Assembly: GCA_024693365.1 (NCBI GenBank)
Contig: JAILLF010000030.1
Coordinates: 109,276 to 173,275, forward strand
DNA: 64,000 nt
From: Acetatifactor sp.
GTDB taxonomy: Bacteria > Bacillota > Clostridia > Lachnospirales > Lachnospiraceae
Direction of reading: 5' to 3'
Position 1 is the first letter of the stretch. Each line of letters begins with the position of its first letter. Made by a program: the position numbers and the translations under genes. Positions 25,454 to 32,840 of the stretch are shown here, piece by piece. The notes under the pieces were generated by a model that saw only the letters and a program-made list of their open reading frames with translations, was not told the origin of the DNA and searched no databases.

Positions 25454-26638
25454 ATGGAGCAGGAAAGAAATTTGAATTTTGACGAAGTGGTGGAGCGCCG
25501 GAATACGGACAGCCTGAAATATGATTTTGCAGTGCGCAGGGGGAAGCCTGCAGACGTGCTTCCGCTTTGGGTCGCTGACATGGACTTTAAAACCTCCAGT
25601 TTCATTTTGGATGCCTTGGAGGAGCGGGCAAGACACGGGATTTTCGGTTACACGGAAACGCGAGAGGATTACTTTGAGGCCTTGCGGGACTGGATGAAAT
25701 CACATCATGATCTGGACGTGGAGCCGCAGTGGGTGTTAAAGACGCCGGGCGTTGTCTTTGCCTTGGCGATGGCGGTGAAGGCTTATACGGAGGCCGGGGA
25801 TTACGTGCTGATCCAGCAACCGGTATATTATCCGCTGACGGAGGTCGTACAGGATAACGGACGCAAGGTCATCAGCAGCGATCTCGTGCCTGAGGACGGA
25901 ACCTATCACGTTGATTTTGAAGATTTTGAAAACAAGATCAAGGAATATCACGTAAAGCTCTTCATGCTTTGCAGCCCGCACAATCCCGTTGGCAGGGTAT
26001 GGACAAAGGAGGAATTGCAAAGGCTTGCGGAGATCTGCGTACGGCATGGCGTGATCGTGGTCAGCGATGAGATCCATGAGGACTTTGTGTATCCGGGTCA
26101 TAAGCATGTGCCTTTTCTGAACGCAGACGAAAGGGCAAAGGAATTTTGCATCACCTGCACCTCCGTCAGTAAGACCTTCAATCTCGCAGGACTGCAGATC
26201 GCAAACATTATCGTGCCGAATCAAAAGCTGAGAAGGGCGCTTCGAAAGCAGATCCAGGCAGCAGGCTACAGCCAGCTCAATGCTTTTGGCGTGGAAGCCT
26301 GCAAGGTTGCCTATCAGCATGGCGAGGAATGGTACAGGTCCGCGTGGAAGTATATTCAGGAGAATCTCCGGTTTATGAAAGAATATCTGGCAAAGGAGTT
26401 GCCGGAGGTAAAGGTCATTGAGCCTGAGGGAACGTATCTTGTATGGCTGGACTTCCGTGAATTTGGACTTTGCGGCGAAGAATTGTCGGAGCGGATCGTC
26501 CAAAAGGCAAGGCTTTGGCTGGATGACGGACATATCTTTGGAAAGACGGGCACTGGTTTTGAACGAATCAATCTGGCGACAAGCAGGAGCACGCTAAAGG
26601 AGGCGTTGGAAAGGCTCAGAAGGGCTTTTAAGGAATAG
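25454..26638 (+). CDS. MalY/PatB-type cystathionine beta-lyase
   Basis: 394-residue fold-type I aminotransferase-like C-S lyase. N-terminal NFDEVVERRNTDSLKYD and LPLWVADMDF are diagnostic of the MalY/PatB group; PLP lysine in SVSKTFNLAGLQ. These enzymes cleave cystathionine to homocysteine, pyruvate and ammonia, and also degrade cysteine and S-alkyl cysteines. Last gene of the organosulfur operon. ATG 25454 follows GAAGG. Confidence 0.93.
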   Translation: MEQERNLNFDEVVERRNTDSLKYDFAVRRGKPADVLPLWVADMDFKTSSFILDALEERARHGIFGYTETREDYFEALRDWMKSHHDLDVEPQWVLKTPGVVFALAMAVKAYTEAGDYVLIQQPVYYPLTEVVQDNGRKVISSDLVPEDGTYHVDFEDFENKIKEYHVKLFMLCSPHNPVGRVWTKEELQRLAEICVRHGVIVVSDEIHEDFVYPGHKHVPFLNADERAKEFCITCTSVSKTFNLAGLQIANIIVPNQKLRRALRKQIQAAGYSQLNAFGVEACKVAYQHGEEWYRSAWKYIQENLRFMKEYLAKELPEVKVIEPEGTYLVWLDFREFGLCGEELSERIVQKARLWLDDGHIFGKTGTGFERINLATSRSTLKEALERLRRAFKE

Positions 26639-26668
26639 AAAAAGAGAAATTTTAAAATTCTCACAAAA

Positions 26669-26701
26669 CCTATTGACATAGTAGGCTAATAGTGATATGA
26701 T
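26669..26701 (+). promoter_or_regulatory. Promoter with putative Rrf2 operator, metY-cysK leader
   Basis: TTGACA (26673-26678), 17-base spacer, TATGAT (26696-26701), within CCTATTGACATAGTAGG (26669-26685). Confidence 0.85.
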
Positions 26702-26733
26702 GGCACTATCGAAGTTGAAAGGAGGCGTGAGAG

Positions 26734-26868
26734 ATGCTTACAATTCAGAATCTCAAAAAGAATAACGGCATGTGTTGTTGGCGAATGCGAAACTCCCGGG
26801 CATTTAATTTGGCTGGGGCGCTGCGCTGTCCGTTAGCACGCCTTGATGAACTGCGATGTAGAAGCTAA
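26734..26868 (+). CDS. Leader peptide with a Cys-Cys-Trp motif
   Basis: A 44-codon ORF behind AAGGAGG (26719-26725), ending TAA 26866. It encodes GMCCWRMRNSRA at the same codon positions as the leader at 17069, plus two later cysteines (codons 32 and 42). The RNA keeps TGTTGTTG-CGAATGC, CTCCCGGGC and GGCTGGGGCG. This conservation of peptide and RNA between two leaders supports an attenuation role. Confidence 0.85.
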   Translation: MLTIQNLKKNNGMCCWRMRNSRAFNLAGALRCPLARLDELRCRS

Positions 26869-26930
26869 TTGCAAAGCAGAAGAGAATGCCAAAAGCCCGG
26901 GAGTAAAAATAGCCCTGGGCTTTTCTTGTT
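26793..26930 (+). terminator. Attenuator of the metY operon
   Basis: Terminator: AAAAGCCCGGG (26891-26901) pairs with CCTGGGCTTTT (26914-26924) with one G-T pair, followed by CTTGTT. Leader CTCCCGGGC (26793-26801) is a perfect 9-base complement of GCCCGGGAG (26895-26903), the 5' arm of that terminator, so the two structures compete. Confidence 0.82.
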
Positions 26931-26936
26931 AGCGAG

Positions 26937-26994
26937 GTAACGAAACCAAGCGACACCGAAGGTGGCATTTGGTTTCGACCGAGCGTACACGAAA
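26937..26994 (+). repeat. 58-base direct repeat, copy 1
   Basis: Identical over 58 bases to 27058-27115. Each copy contains CGAAACCAA...TTGGTTTCG with an inner CACC-gaa-GGTG, i.e. a two-part hairpin. Confidence 0.9.
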
Positions 26995-27020
26995 TAAAAA
27001 CAGAAGCTGCGCAGCAGCGA

Positions 27021-27061
27021 CTCCTGCGAAGCAGGAGGTTTTTATGAGTGCCAAGAAGTAA
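27021..27061 (+). other. Hairpin over a ribosome-binding site and five-codon ORF
   Basis: CTCCTGC-gaa-GCAGGAG (27021-27037), then GTTTTTA. The GCAGGAGG part is also a perfect Shine-Dalgarno for ATG 27044, which opens a five-codon ORF ending TAA 27059. It could be a second weak terminator or a decoy/regulatory start. Confidence 0.5.
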
Positions 27062-27115
27062 CGAAACCAAGCGACACCGAAGGTGGCATTTGGTTTCGAC
27101 CGAGCGTACACGAAA
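27058..27115 (+). repeat. 58-base direct repeat, copy 2
   Basis: Perfect copy of 26937-26994. A third partial copy (CGAAACCAAGCGACA) follows at 27111-27125. The GGTTTCG end of copy 2 can pair with CGAAACC of the partial copy, so alternative folds exist. The similar TTAGCGAGGAAAGGAAACAA lies right after the attenuator at 17249. Confidence 0.9.
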
Positions 27116-27186
27116 CCAAGCGACAATATCACAACAACTGAATAAAAAACACGAATATAAATTTAATTCAAAAGGAGATTACGATT

Positions 27187-28473
27187 ATGAGCAATTACAA
27201 ATTTGAAACCTTACAGTTACACGTTGGTCAGGAGCAGGCGGATCCCGCAACCGATTCCAGGGCAGTACCCATTTATCAGACGACTTCTTACGTATTCCAT
27301 AACAGCAAGCATGCAGCAGACCGTTTCGGCCTTGCAGATGCCGGTAACATTTACGGCAGACTCACCAACAGCACCCAGGACGTTCTCGAAAAGAGAATCG
27401 CCGCATTAGAGGGCGGCAGCGCGGCACTTGCACTTGCATCCGGTGCGGCAGCCATCACCTATGCCATTGAGGCACTTGCGGCAAACGGCGGACACGTGGT
27501 TGCACAGAAGACCATCTATGGCGGAAGCTTCAACCTTCTGTCTCATACGCTTCCTCAGTACGGCATCTCGACGACCTTTGTAGACGCACACAATCTGGCA
27601 GAGGTTGAGGGAGCCATTCAGGAGAACACCAGAGCCATCTACTTAGAGACGCTTGGCAATCCCAACAGTGACATCCCCAACGTTGATGCCATCGCAGAGA
27701 TCGCACACAAGCACGGACTTCCCCTGGTAGTTGACAATACCTTTGGAACTCCTTATCTGTTCAGACCCATCGAGCATGGTGCAGACATTGTGGTTCACTC
27801 CGCAACGAAATTTATCGGCGGTCATGGAACGACTCTTGGCGGTATCATCATTGAATCCGGCAAGTTTGACTGGAAGGCAAGCGGAAAGTATCCGAACATT
27901 GCTGCTCCGAACCCCAGCTATCACGGCGTAAGCTTTTACGACGTTGTAGGCCCGGCTGCATTCGTAACCTATATTCGCGCAATCCTTCTTCGCGATACGG
28001 GTGCAACCATTTCTCCATTCAACGCATTCCTGTTGCTGCAGGGTGTTGAGACGCTGTCCCTGAGACTGGACAGACACGTGGAGAACACGAAGAAGGTTGT
28101 AGAGTTCTTAAAGAATCATCCTCAGGTAGAGAAGGTAAATCACCCTTCCCTCGAGGATCATCCTGATCATGAACTCTACAAGAAATTCTTCCCGAATGGC
28201 GGCGGTTCCATCTTTACCTTTGAAATCAAGGGTGGCCGTGATGAGGCTTGGAAGTTCATTGACAACCTGAAGATATTCTCCCTGCTTGCAAACGTGGCTG
28301 ACGTAAAGAGTCTTGTAATTCATCCCGCATCCACGACGCACTCCCAGCTTTCTGAAGAGGAGCTTGCAGATCAGGGCATCAAGCAGAATACGATCCGTCT
28401 TTCCATTGGTACGGAGCATATCGATGACATTATTGCTGATCTCGAAAACGGATTTGCAGGTGCAAGAGCATAA
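27187..28473 (+). CDS. metY: O-acetylhomoserine sulfhydrylase (homocysteine synthase)
   Basis: 428 residues, the length of O-acetylhomoserine aminocarboxypropyltransferases. [29 protein letters not shown] is characteristic; PLP lysine in [16 protein letters not shown]. Makes homocysteine from O-acetylhomoserine and sulfide. AAGGAG precedes ATG 27187. It lies behind a cysteine-codon leader, attenuator and paired 58-base repeats, and is followed by cysK. Confidence 0.95.
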   Translation: MSNYKFETLQLHVGQEQADPATDSRAVPIYQTTSYVFHNSKHAADRFGLADAGNIYGRLTNSTQDVLEKRIAALEGGSAALALASGAAAITYAIEALAANGGHVVAQKTIYGGSFNLLSHTLPQYGISTTFVDAHNLAEVEGAIQENTRAIYLETLGNPNSDIPNVDAIAEIAHKHGLPLVVDNTFGTPYLFRPIEHGADIVVHSATKFIGGHGTTLGGIIIESGKFDWKASGKYPNIAAPNPSYHGVSFYDVVGPAAFVTYIRAILLRDTGATISPFNAFLLLQGVETLSLRLDRHVENTKKVVEFLKNHPQVEKVNHPSLEDHPDHELYKKFFPNGGGSIFTFEIKGGRDEAWKFIDNLKIFSLLANVADVKSLVIHPASTTHSQLSEEELADQGIKQNTIRLSIGTEHIDDIIADLENGFAGARA

Positions 28474-28582
28474 GTCGTCCCATAAGTGATTTCTGTTGAC
28501 GTGAGTTCTTGTAAAAAAGAGTGGATAATAGTGATAGGAAAGAGTATAATAGGGCATGACCCAGGAAAGAGAGGATGGAATT

Positions 28583-29518
28583 ATGGCTAAGATTTATAAA
28601 GGAACGTTAGGACTGATCGGAAACACCCCGTTGGTGGAGGTAGTGAACATTGAGAAAGAACTTGGACTGGAAGCGACGATTCTTGTAAAGCTGGAGTACT
28701 TTAATCCCGCAGGAAGCGTTAAGGATCGAATTGCGAAGGCCATGATTGAGGATGCTGAGGAGAAGGGCCTTTTGAAGGAAGGTTCCGTGATTATCGAGCC
28801 CACCAGCGGCAACACCGGAATTGGTCTTGCAGCCATTGCAGCGGCAAAGGGATATCGCATTATCCTGACCATGCCTGAGACCATGAGCGTGGAGCGCAGA
28901 AACATCCTGAAGGCATACGGCGCAGAGATCGTTTTGACCGAGGGCGCAAAGGGCATGAAGGGTGCCATTGCCAAGGCGGAAGAGCTTGCCCAGGAGATTC
29001 CCGGAAGCTTTATTCCCGGACAGTTTGTCAATCCCGCAAACCCTGCGATTCACAGAGCCACGACGGGTCCCGAAATCTGGAAGGATACGGACGGTAAGGT
29101 TGACGTATTTATCGCGGGCGTAGGCACCGGCGGCACGCTGACTGGTACCGGTGAGTACCTGAAGGAGCAGAATCCAAACGTAAAAATTGTGGCATTAGAG
29201 CCTGAAAGCTCCCCCGTTCTTTCCGAAGGCAAGGCTGGCGCACACAAGATTCAGGGCATTGGCGCAGGCTTCGTTCCTGACGTGCTGAATACCAAGATCT
29301 ACGACGAGATCATCAAGGCACCCAATGATGCGGCATTTGCAACTGCCAAGCTTCTTGCGAAGAAGGAAGGCATTTCCGTAGGCATTTCCTCCGGCGCATC
29401 CCTGTATGGTGCAATTGAGCTTGCAAAGAGACCTGAGAATAAGGGCAAGGTTATCGTGGCACTCCTTCCTGACAGCGGCGACAGATATTATTCCACCGCA
29501 CTGTTTACGGAAGACTAA
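28583..29518 (+). CDS. cysK: Cysteine synthase A
   Basis: 311 residues with all canonical CysK segments: [14 protein letters not shown] (PLP Lys), [41 protein letters not shown]. Produces cysteine from O-acetylserine and sulfide. In Bacillus, CysK also forms a complex with the Rrf2 regulator CymR; whether this enzyme partners regulator 1 is an open inference. A TATAAT at 28545-28550 may give it its own promoter. ATG 28583 follows GAGG; the longer frame from 28556 lacks a ribosome site. Confidence 0.95.
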   Translation: MAKIYKGTLGLIGNTPLVEVVNIEKELGLEATILVKLEYFNPAGSVKDRIAKAMIEDAEEKGLLKEGSVIIEPTSGNTGIGLAAIAAAKGYRIILTMPETMSVERRNILKAYGAEIVLTEGAKGMKGAIAKAEELAQEIPGSFIPGQFVNPANPAIHRATTGPEIWKDTDGKVDVFIAGVGTGGTLTGTGEYLKEQNPNVKIVALEPESSPVLSEGKAGAHKIQGIGAGFVPDVLNTKIYDEIIKAPNDAAFATAKLLAKKEGISVGISSGASLYGAIELAKRPENKGKVIVALLPDSGDRYYSTALFTED

Positions 29519-29534
29519 TCCCAAAGAAGAAACG

Positions 29535-29569
29535 GCGTGAGCCTGGATAAGCCAGGCTCACGCTTTTTT
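29535..29569 (+). terminator. Terminator after cysK
   Basis: GCGTGAGCCTGG (29535-29546), 5-base loop, CCAGGCTCACGC (29552-29563): a perfect 12-bp stem followed by TTTTTT. Confidence 0.95.
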
Positions 29570-29596
29570 ACGTGTCACGGGGACGTGTTCTTGATA

Positions 29597-29625
29597 TTGC
29601 AAAAAAATGATTTCAATGGTACAAT
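29597..29625 (+). promoter_or_regulatory. Promoter of the zinc-ribbon membrane protein
   Basis: TTGCAA (29597-29602), 17-base spacer, TACAAT (29620-29625). A half copy of the intergenic repeat (GTGTCACGGGGACGTG, 29571-29586) lies just upstream. Confidence 0.6.
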
Positions 29626-29660
29626 TCAATCAGTAATATCGAAATTTGGGAGATTTTGTT

Positions 29661-30740
29661 ATGAATTGTAAGAATTGCAATGCGGTAATGCGCGTAGATC
29701 AGGAAAGAAAAGTGTTTGTATGTCCTTATTGTGAGGCCACGGAACCGTTTGACGGCGTATCCAAGGCGGAATTGCAGGGCATGCTTCACGATGCCATTCG
29801 TGACGTGCGCAAGGAAAGCATTCAGGAAGCGCAGAAAACCTTTCAAAACCAAGTGAATCAAAAGGACGTAAGGACTCCGGGGCAGAAGGCGAGGGATGCC
29901 GTCATCCTTGTTCTGCAAGTTGTTTTCTGCGTCATTCTAGGGGTTCTTTCCATCTTGATCTTTACCGATGATGGAAAGGCGGCTGGCTTTATTTCGATGA
30001 TCCAGCTGGTGCTTATGATCTTAGCCATTATCATGAAGCAAAAGCATCGGGTGAGCAAGAACAAAAAACAGCTCTATGCCAAAAGGATTTGCCTGAGCCT
30101 CGTTTGTATTTTGGCGTTTGTCTGGTGCGGAGTTGTTATGAGCGAGCAAAGTTCCAGCAGATATGCAGCCTGGCCAACGCAGGGCCTTGGAAGTGATCTC
30201 CCGGAGCCGGAAGGTAAACTGCAGTATACTTCTTCCTCCAAGAGCAGATTTTCTGCAACGTTCTCAGCGAAAAAAGAAGACTATGGTCCGTACGTTGATA
30301 AGTGCAAGGAACTTGGTTATTCCATAGATGCCGAGGAGACGGATGACCGTTATGAGGCATACGACGAGAATGATAATAAACTCTCTGTTGAATACAGCAA
30401 TTATTCAAAAGAGATCCACGTATACCTTGACAAAGGGATTTCCTGGACAAATTTCCAATGGCCGACGGCGGATTTGGTTGCGTCCGTACCGGTACCTGAG
30501 GCAGAAAAGAGTTGTCTGGACAGACTGAGCAAGACCAGCCTCTATATCTATGTCGGAGAAGTAACGAGGGAAGGGTTTATTGCGTACGTTCAGAAATGTA
30601 TTGATGCAGGCTATGATGGATATTTTGACAGCGCCTCGGACAGATTTTACGGTAGCAATAAGGAAAATAAGAAACACGTTAGTATTGAGTTTCAGCGGAA
30701 TAGCCAGATGTACATTGAGATTTATGAATCAAATTATTGA
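29661..30740 (+). CDS. Zinc-ribbon membrane protein with DUF6591-like C-terminus
   Basis: About 359 residues. Residues 1-30 form a four-cysteine zinc ribbon (CKNC...CPYC). A linker and three hydrophobic segments follow (about 85-105, 112-130, 145-165), then a soluble region of two similar ~85-residue units, each with a LPEPEG/VPVPEAEK start and a YVDKCKELGY or YVQKCIDAGY core. This resembles proteins labelled DUF6591; I name that with moderate confidence. No function known. ATG 29661 follows GGGAG. Confidence 0.75.
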   Translation: MNCKNCNAVMRVDQERKVFVCPYCEATEPFDGVSKAELQGMLHDAIRDVRKESIQEAQKTFQNQVNQKDVRTPGQKARDAVILVLQVVFCVILGVLSILIFTDDGKAAGFISMIQLVLMILAIIMKQKHRVSKNKKQLYAKRICLSLVCILAFVWCGVVMSEQSSSRYAAWPTQGLGSDLPEPEGKLQYTSSSKSRFSATFSAKKEDYGPYVDKCKELGYSIDAEETDDRYEAYDENDNKLSVEYSNYSKEIHVYLDKGISWTNFQWPTADLVASVPVPEAEKSCLDRLSKTSLYIYVGEVTREGFIAYVQKCIDAGYDGYFDSASDRFYGSNKENKKHVSIEFQRNSQMYIEIYESNY

Positions 30741-30748
30741 TTGAACAG

Positions 30749-30794
30749 GGTCACGGGAAACGTGTCAGCAGACACGTCCCCGTGACCTTTTTTT
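30749..30794. terminator. Bidirectional terminator, long intergenic repeat stem-loop
   Basis: GGTCACGGG...CGTGTC-agca-GACACG...CCCGTGACC (30749-30787) followed by TTTTTTT on the plus strand. It sits exactly between two convergent genes and serves both. Same family as 7438-7490. Confidence 0.85.
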
Positions 30795-31938
30795 ATTCGG
30801 GATCAGCGAGGGATTTCCGGACGGTGATGCCGTTGACTTCGACGGTGCCGTCTAAGGCGATGACAAGGCACTGACGTCCGTCGATGACGCGGGTCTCGAT
30901 CAGGTCCGTCCGCTCGGGTTTTACCTTGACCACGACGTCGGGAGTCTTGACCTCGAAGCTCTTGGCGTTCATGACGTTATTGACAAACAGGGGCACGTCT
31001 TCACCGGCAGCCTCCTCGTAATGCTCTTCAAAATGAGAGAGCTTTTCATTGGATACGCCGCTGTCCGCAAGGATCGTTTTCACTTCCTCCTTGTCAAGCA
31101 CAAGGGGAGCGGGATCCTCCTTCAGCTTGTGTTCTTCGACCATCTCGGTCAGCTTGTCATGAATGCTTTTCACAATTTCAATGTCGCAGGCATCTTCCAG
31201 GGTTTCTTCGATGATGGCGTGAAAGGTCTCTTTCTGGCTCCCTGCGGAAAGAGGCAGGGGACAGCCTAAGATGGCGTCCACGAGGCCATCCTTTAAGTCC
31301 TCGCCGTCCTTGGTGTAGTATAGAACGGAGTGCAGGTCCGTGCTGCGATCGTTAAAGGCAGGGAAGAGGAACCCCATCTGAGGCATGCTGACCACCCAGT
31401 CACGGATGCGGTTCTGGAAGGCATTTTCCTCCGGATTGTAGGAGAGGCCCGGCTTGCTGAGTTCCACGGGACAAACGCAGGCAAGCACGTACTCATAAAC
31501 CTCCTCTGAGGCATCCTCGTTTTCCACGCCGTCCAAGGTGTGCTTCGGCACGTCATAGCAGTCATGGATGAGTAAGATCAGATAATTGCCCACGTACTCA
31601 TAAGTGGAGATAATCTGGTCATAGAACTGCTCCAAGAGGGCATCATCCTTAAGGCCGCTTTGTTTTAAGCGATACAGAAATTCCTGCGTGCCGCCGGCTG
31701 ATTCGCTGGAGAGGGGAAATTCGAGGTTCAGGAGATTCTTTCCGATGGTGCCGGAGAGAGATTTTTTCAAGATCTCGAAATATTTAAACATTTCTTCCTC
31801 GGGCAGGGCCAAAAACGCCTGGGAAAACTGCGTCTTTTTATTTTTTTCGCCGTCCACGTAACAACCGCAGATGCGGTCGATGGAACATTTCTTGGGGCTA
31901 AAGAGTTTTTTGATCTCGGCGATCTCTTGTTTGATCAT
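30793..31938 (-). CDS. DUF4317-family protein
   Basis: 381 residues. The N-terminus (EIAEIKKLFSPKKCSIDRICGCYVDGEK) and the LIHDCYDVP segment match the DUF4317 family common in Lachnospiraceae and relatives. No membrane segments, no catalytic motif seen, acidic overall. Its function is unknown. Transcribed alone from the promoter at 31991-32019. Confidence 0.85.
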   Translation of the reverse strand: MIKQEIAEIKKLFSPKKCSIDRICGCYVDGEKNKKTQFSQAFLALPEEEMFKYFEILKKSLSGTIGKNLLNLEFPLSSESAGGTQEFLYRLKQSGLKDDALLEQFYDQIISTYEYVGNYLILLIHDCYDVPKHTLDGVENEDASEEVYEYVLACVCPVELSKPGLSYNPEENAFQNRIRDWVVSMPQMGFLFPAFNDRSTDLHSVLYYTKDGEDLKDGLVDAILGCPLPLSAGSQKETFHAIIEETLEDACDIEIVKSIHDKLTEMVEEHKLKEDPAPLVLDKEEVKTILADSGVSNEKLSHFEEHYEEAAGEDVPLFVNNVMNAKSFEVKTPDVVVKVKPERTDLIETRVIDGRQCLVIALDGTVEVNGITVRKSLADPE

Positions 31939-31990
31939 GTTGGTACGTCCTTTCTGAAGGTATGGTAAAATTGTGATTCATGCTATCGCC

Positions 31991-32019
31991 AGTATAGCGC
32001 AAATTGAATTTTTCAACAA
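31991..32019 (-). promoter_or_regulatory. Promoter of the DUF4317 gene
   Basis: Minus strand: TTGTTG (32019-32014), 17-base spacer, TATACT (31996-31991). Confidence 0.65.
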
Positions 32020-32041
32020 GTGATTCTGACGTTTTTCGGGA

Positions 32042-32098
32042 AAAGCGCGGACAATCTTTGCGGATTGCGGCGAAGATTGTGGAAACTGGCGCTTTTTT
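32042..32098 (+). other. Stem-loop with T-tract between divergent promoters
   Basis: AAAAGCGC...GCGCTTTTTT enclosing ACAATCTT...AAGATTGT. It has the form of a rho-independent terminator reading right, yet no rightward gene ends here. It may insulate the downstream promoter or be the 3' end of a small RNA. Confidence 0.5.
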
Positions 32099-32112
32099 GC
32101 GACGGATTGCTG

Positions 32113-32141
32113 TTGAGAAGGCGCAAAGAAACTATTACAAT
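32113..32141 (+). promoter_or_regulatory. Promoter of the orphan Spo0A-domain gene
   Basis: TTGAGA (32113-32118), 17-base spacer, TACAAT (32136-32141). It places the transcription start near 32148, so ATG 32147 is unlikely to be used. Confidence 0.6.
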
Positions 32142-32197
32142 GAAGCATGACGACTTTCTGGAGCGAAAAAAGTAGGAATGCGGAGGTAAAACACGTC

Positions 32198-32716
32198 ATG
32201 GAGCAATGGAACGTTACTTCCACAAAAGACAATGAAAAAGTACAAAAGCTCTTAGGGGACCTTTTGAATGCGAATAAGGAGTTTCAGATCATGATCACGG
32301 TGCCGTCCAGGGAGATGCCGTCCGGCAAAGGAAAGGAAATTCAGGCTGCGGCAAAGCTGCCGGAGGAAAAGGATTTAGAGCAGGAGGTGACGGCAATGAT
32401 CCATGAGATCGGCGTGCCGGCTCACATCAAGGGGTACCAGTATTTGCGGGAGGCCATCATGATGTCGGTTCGGGATGCCGGCATGATCAGCTCCATCACG
32501 AAAATTCTGTATCCCACCATCGCAAAGCGTTTTCAGACCACGCCGAGCAGAGTGGAGAGAGCGATACGACATGCCATTGAGGTGGCATGGAGCAGGGGCA
32601 GGATGGAAACGCTGGATGCACTGTTCGGGTATACGATCGACACGAGTAAGGGGAAACCGACCAACTCGGAATTCATTGCCCTGATCGCGGACAAAATCCG
32701 GCTGTCCTATCGTTGA
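32198..32716 (+). CDS. Orphan Spo0A C-terminal (DNA-binding) domain protein
   Basis: 172 residues. Residues ~65-172 match the Spo0A effector domain: [51 protein letters not shown] and [17 protein letters not shown]. The ~120-residue phospho-receiver domain is missing; instead there is a charged ~60-residue N-terminus without an Asp pocket. It should bind 0A-box-like DNA but cannot be controlled by the usual phosphorelay. ATG 32198 follows GGAGGT. It could be a Spo0A competitor or a specialised regulator; a true full-length spo0A must lie elsewhere. Confidence 0.92.
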   Translation: MEQWNVTSTKDNEKVQKLLGDLLNANKEFQIMITVPSREMPSGKGKEIQAAAKLPEEKDLEQEVTAMIHEIGVPAHIKGYQYLREAIMMSVRDAGMISSITKILYPTIAKRFQTTPSRVERAIRHAIEVAWSRGRMETLDALFGYTIDTSKGKPTNSEFIALIADKIRLSYR

Positions 32717-32788
32717 AATCGTTATGTTTTGTGCATATTGCATAGTTTTTTCGGAAAAATTGGCAACCCTCTTCCTTATTTTTTGAAT

Positions 32789-32814
32789 ATGTAGTATACT
32801 GTCTATGTAGTATA
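32789..32814 (+). promoter_or_regulatory. Direct repeat at the glgA promoter
   Basis: TATGTAGTAT occurs twice, 16 bases apart (from about 32788 and 32804), covering a TATACT -10 (32795-32800). A regulator could bind both copies. Confidence 0.4.
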
Positions 32815-32840
32815 AGTTTTTTTTCGCTGGAGGGTTTCTA

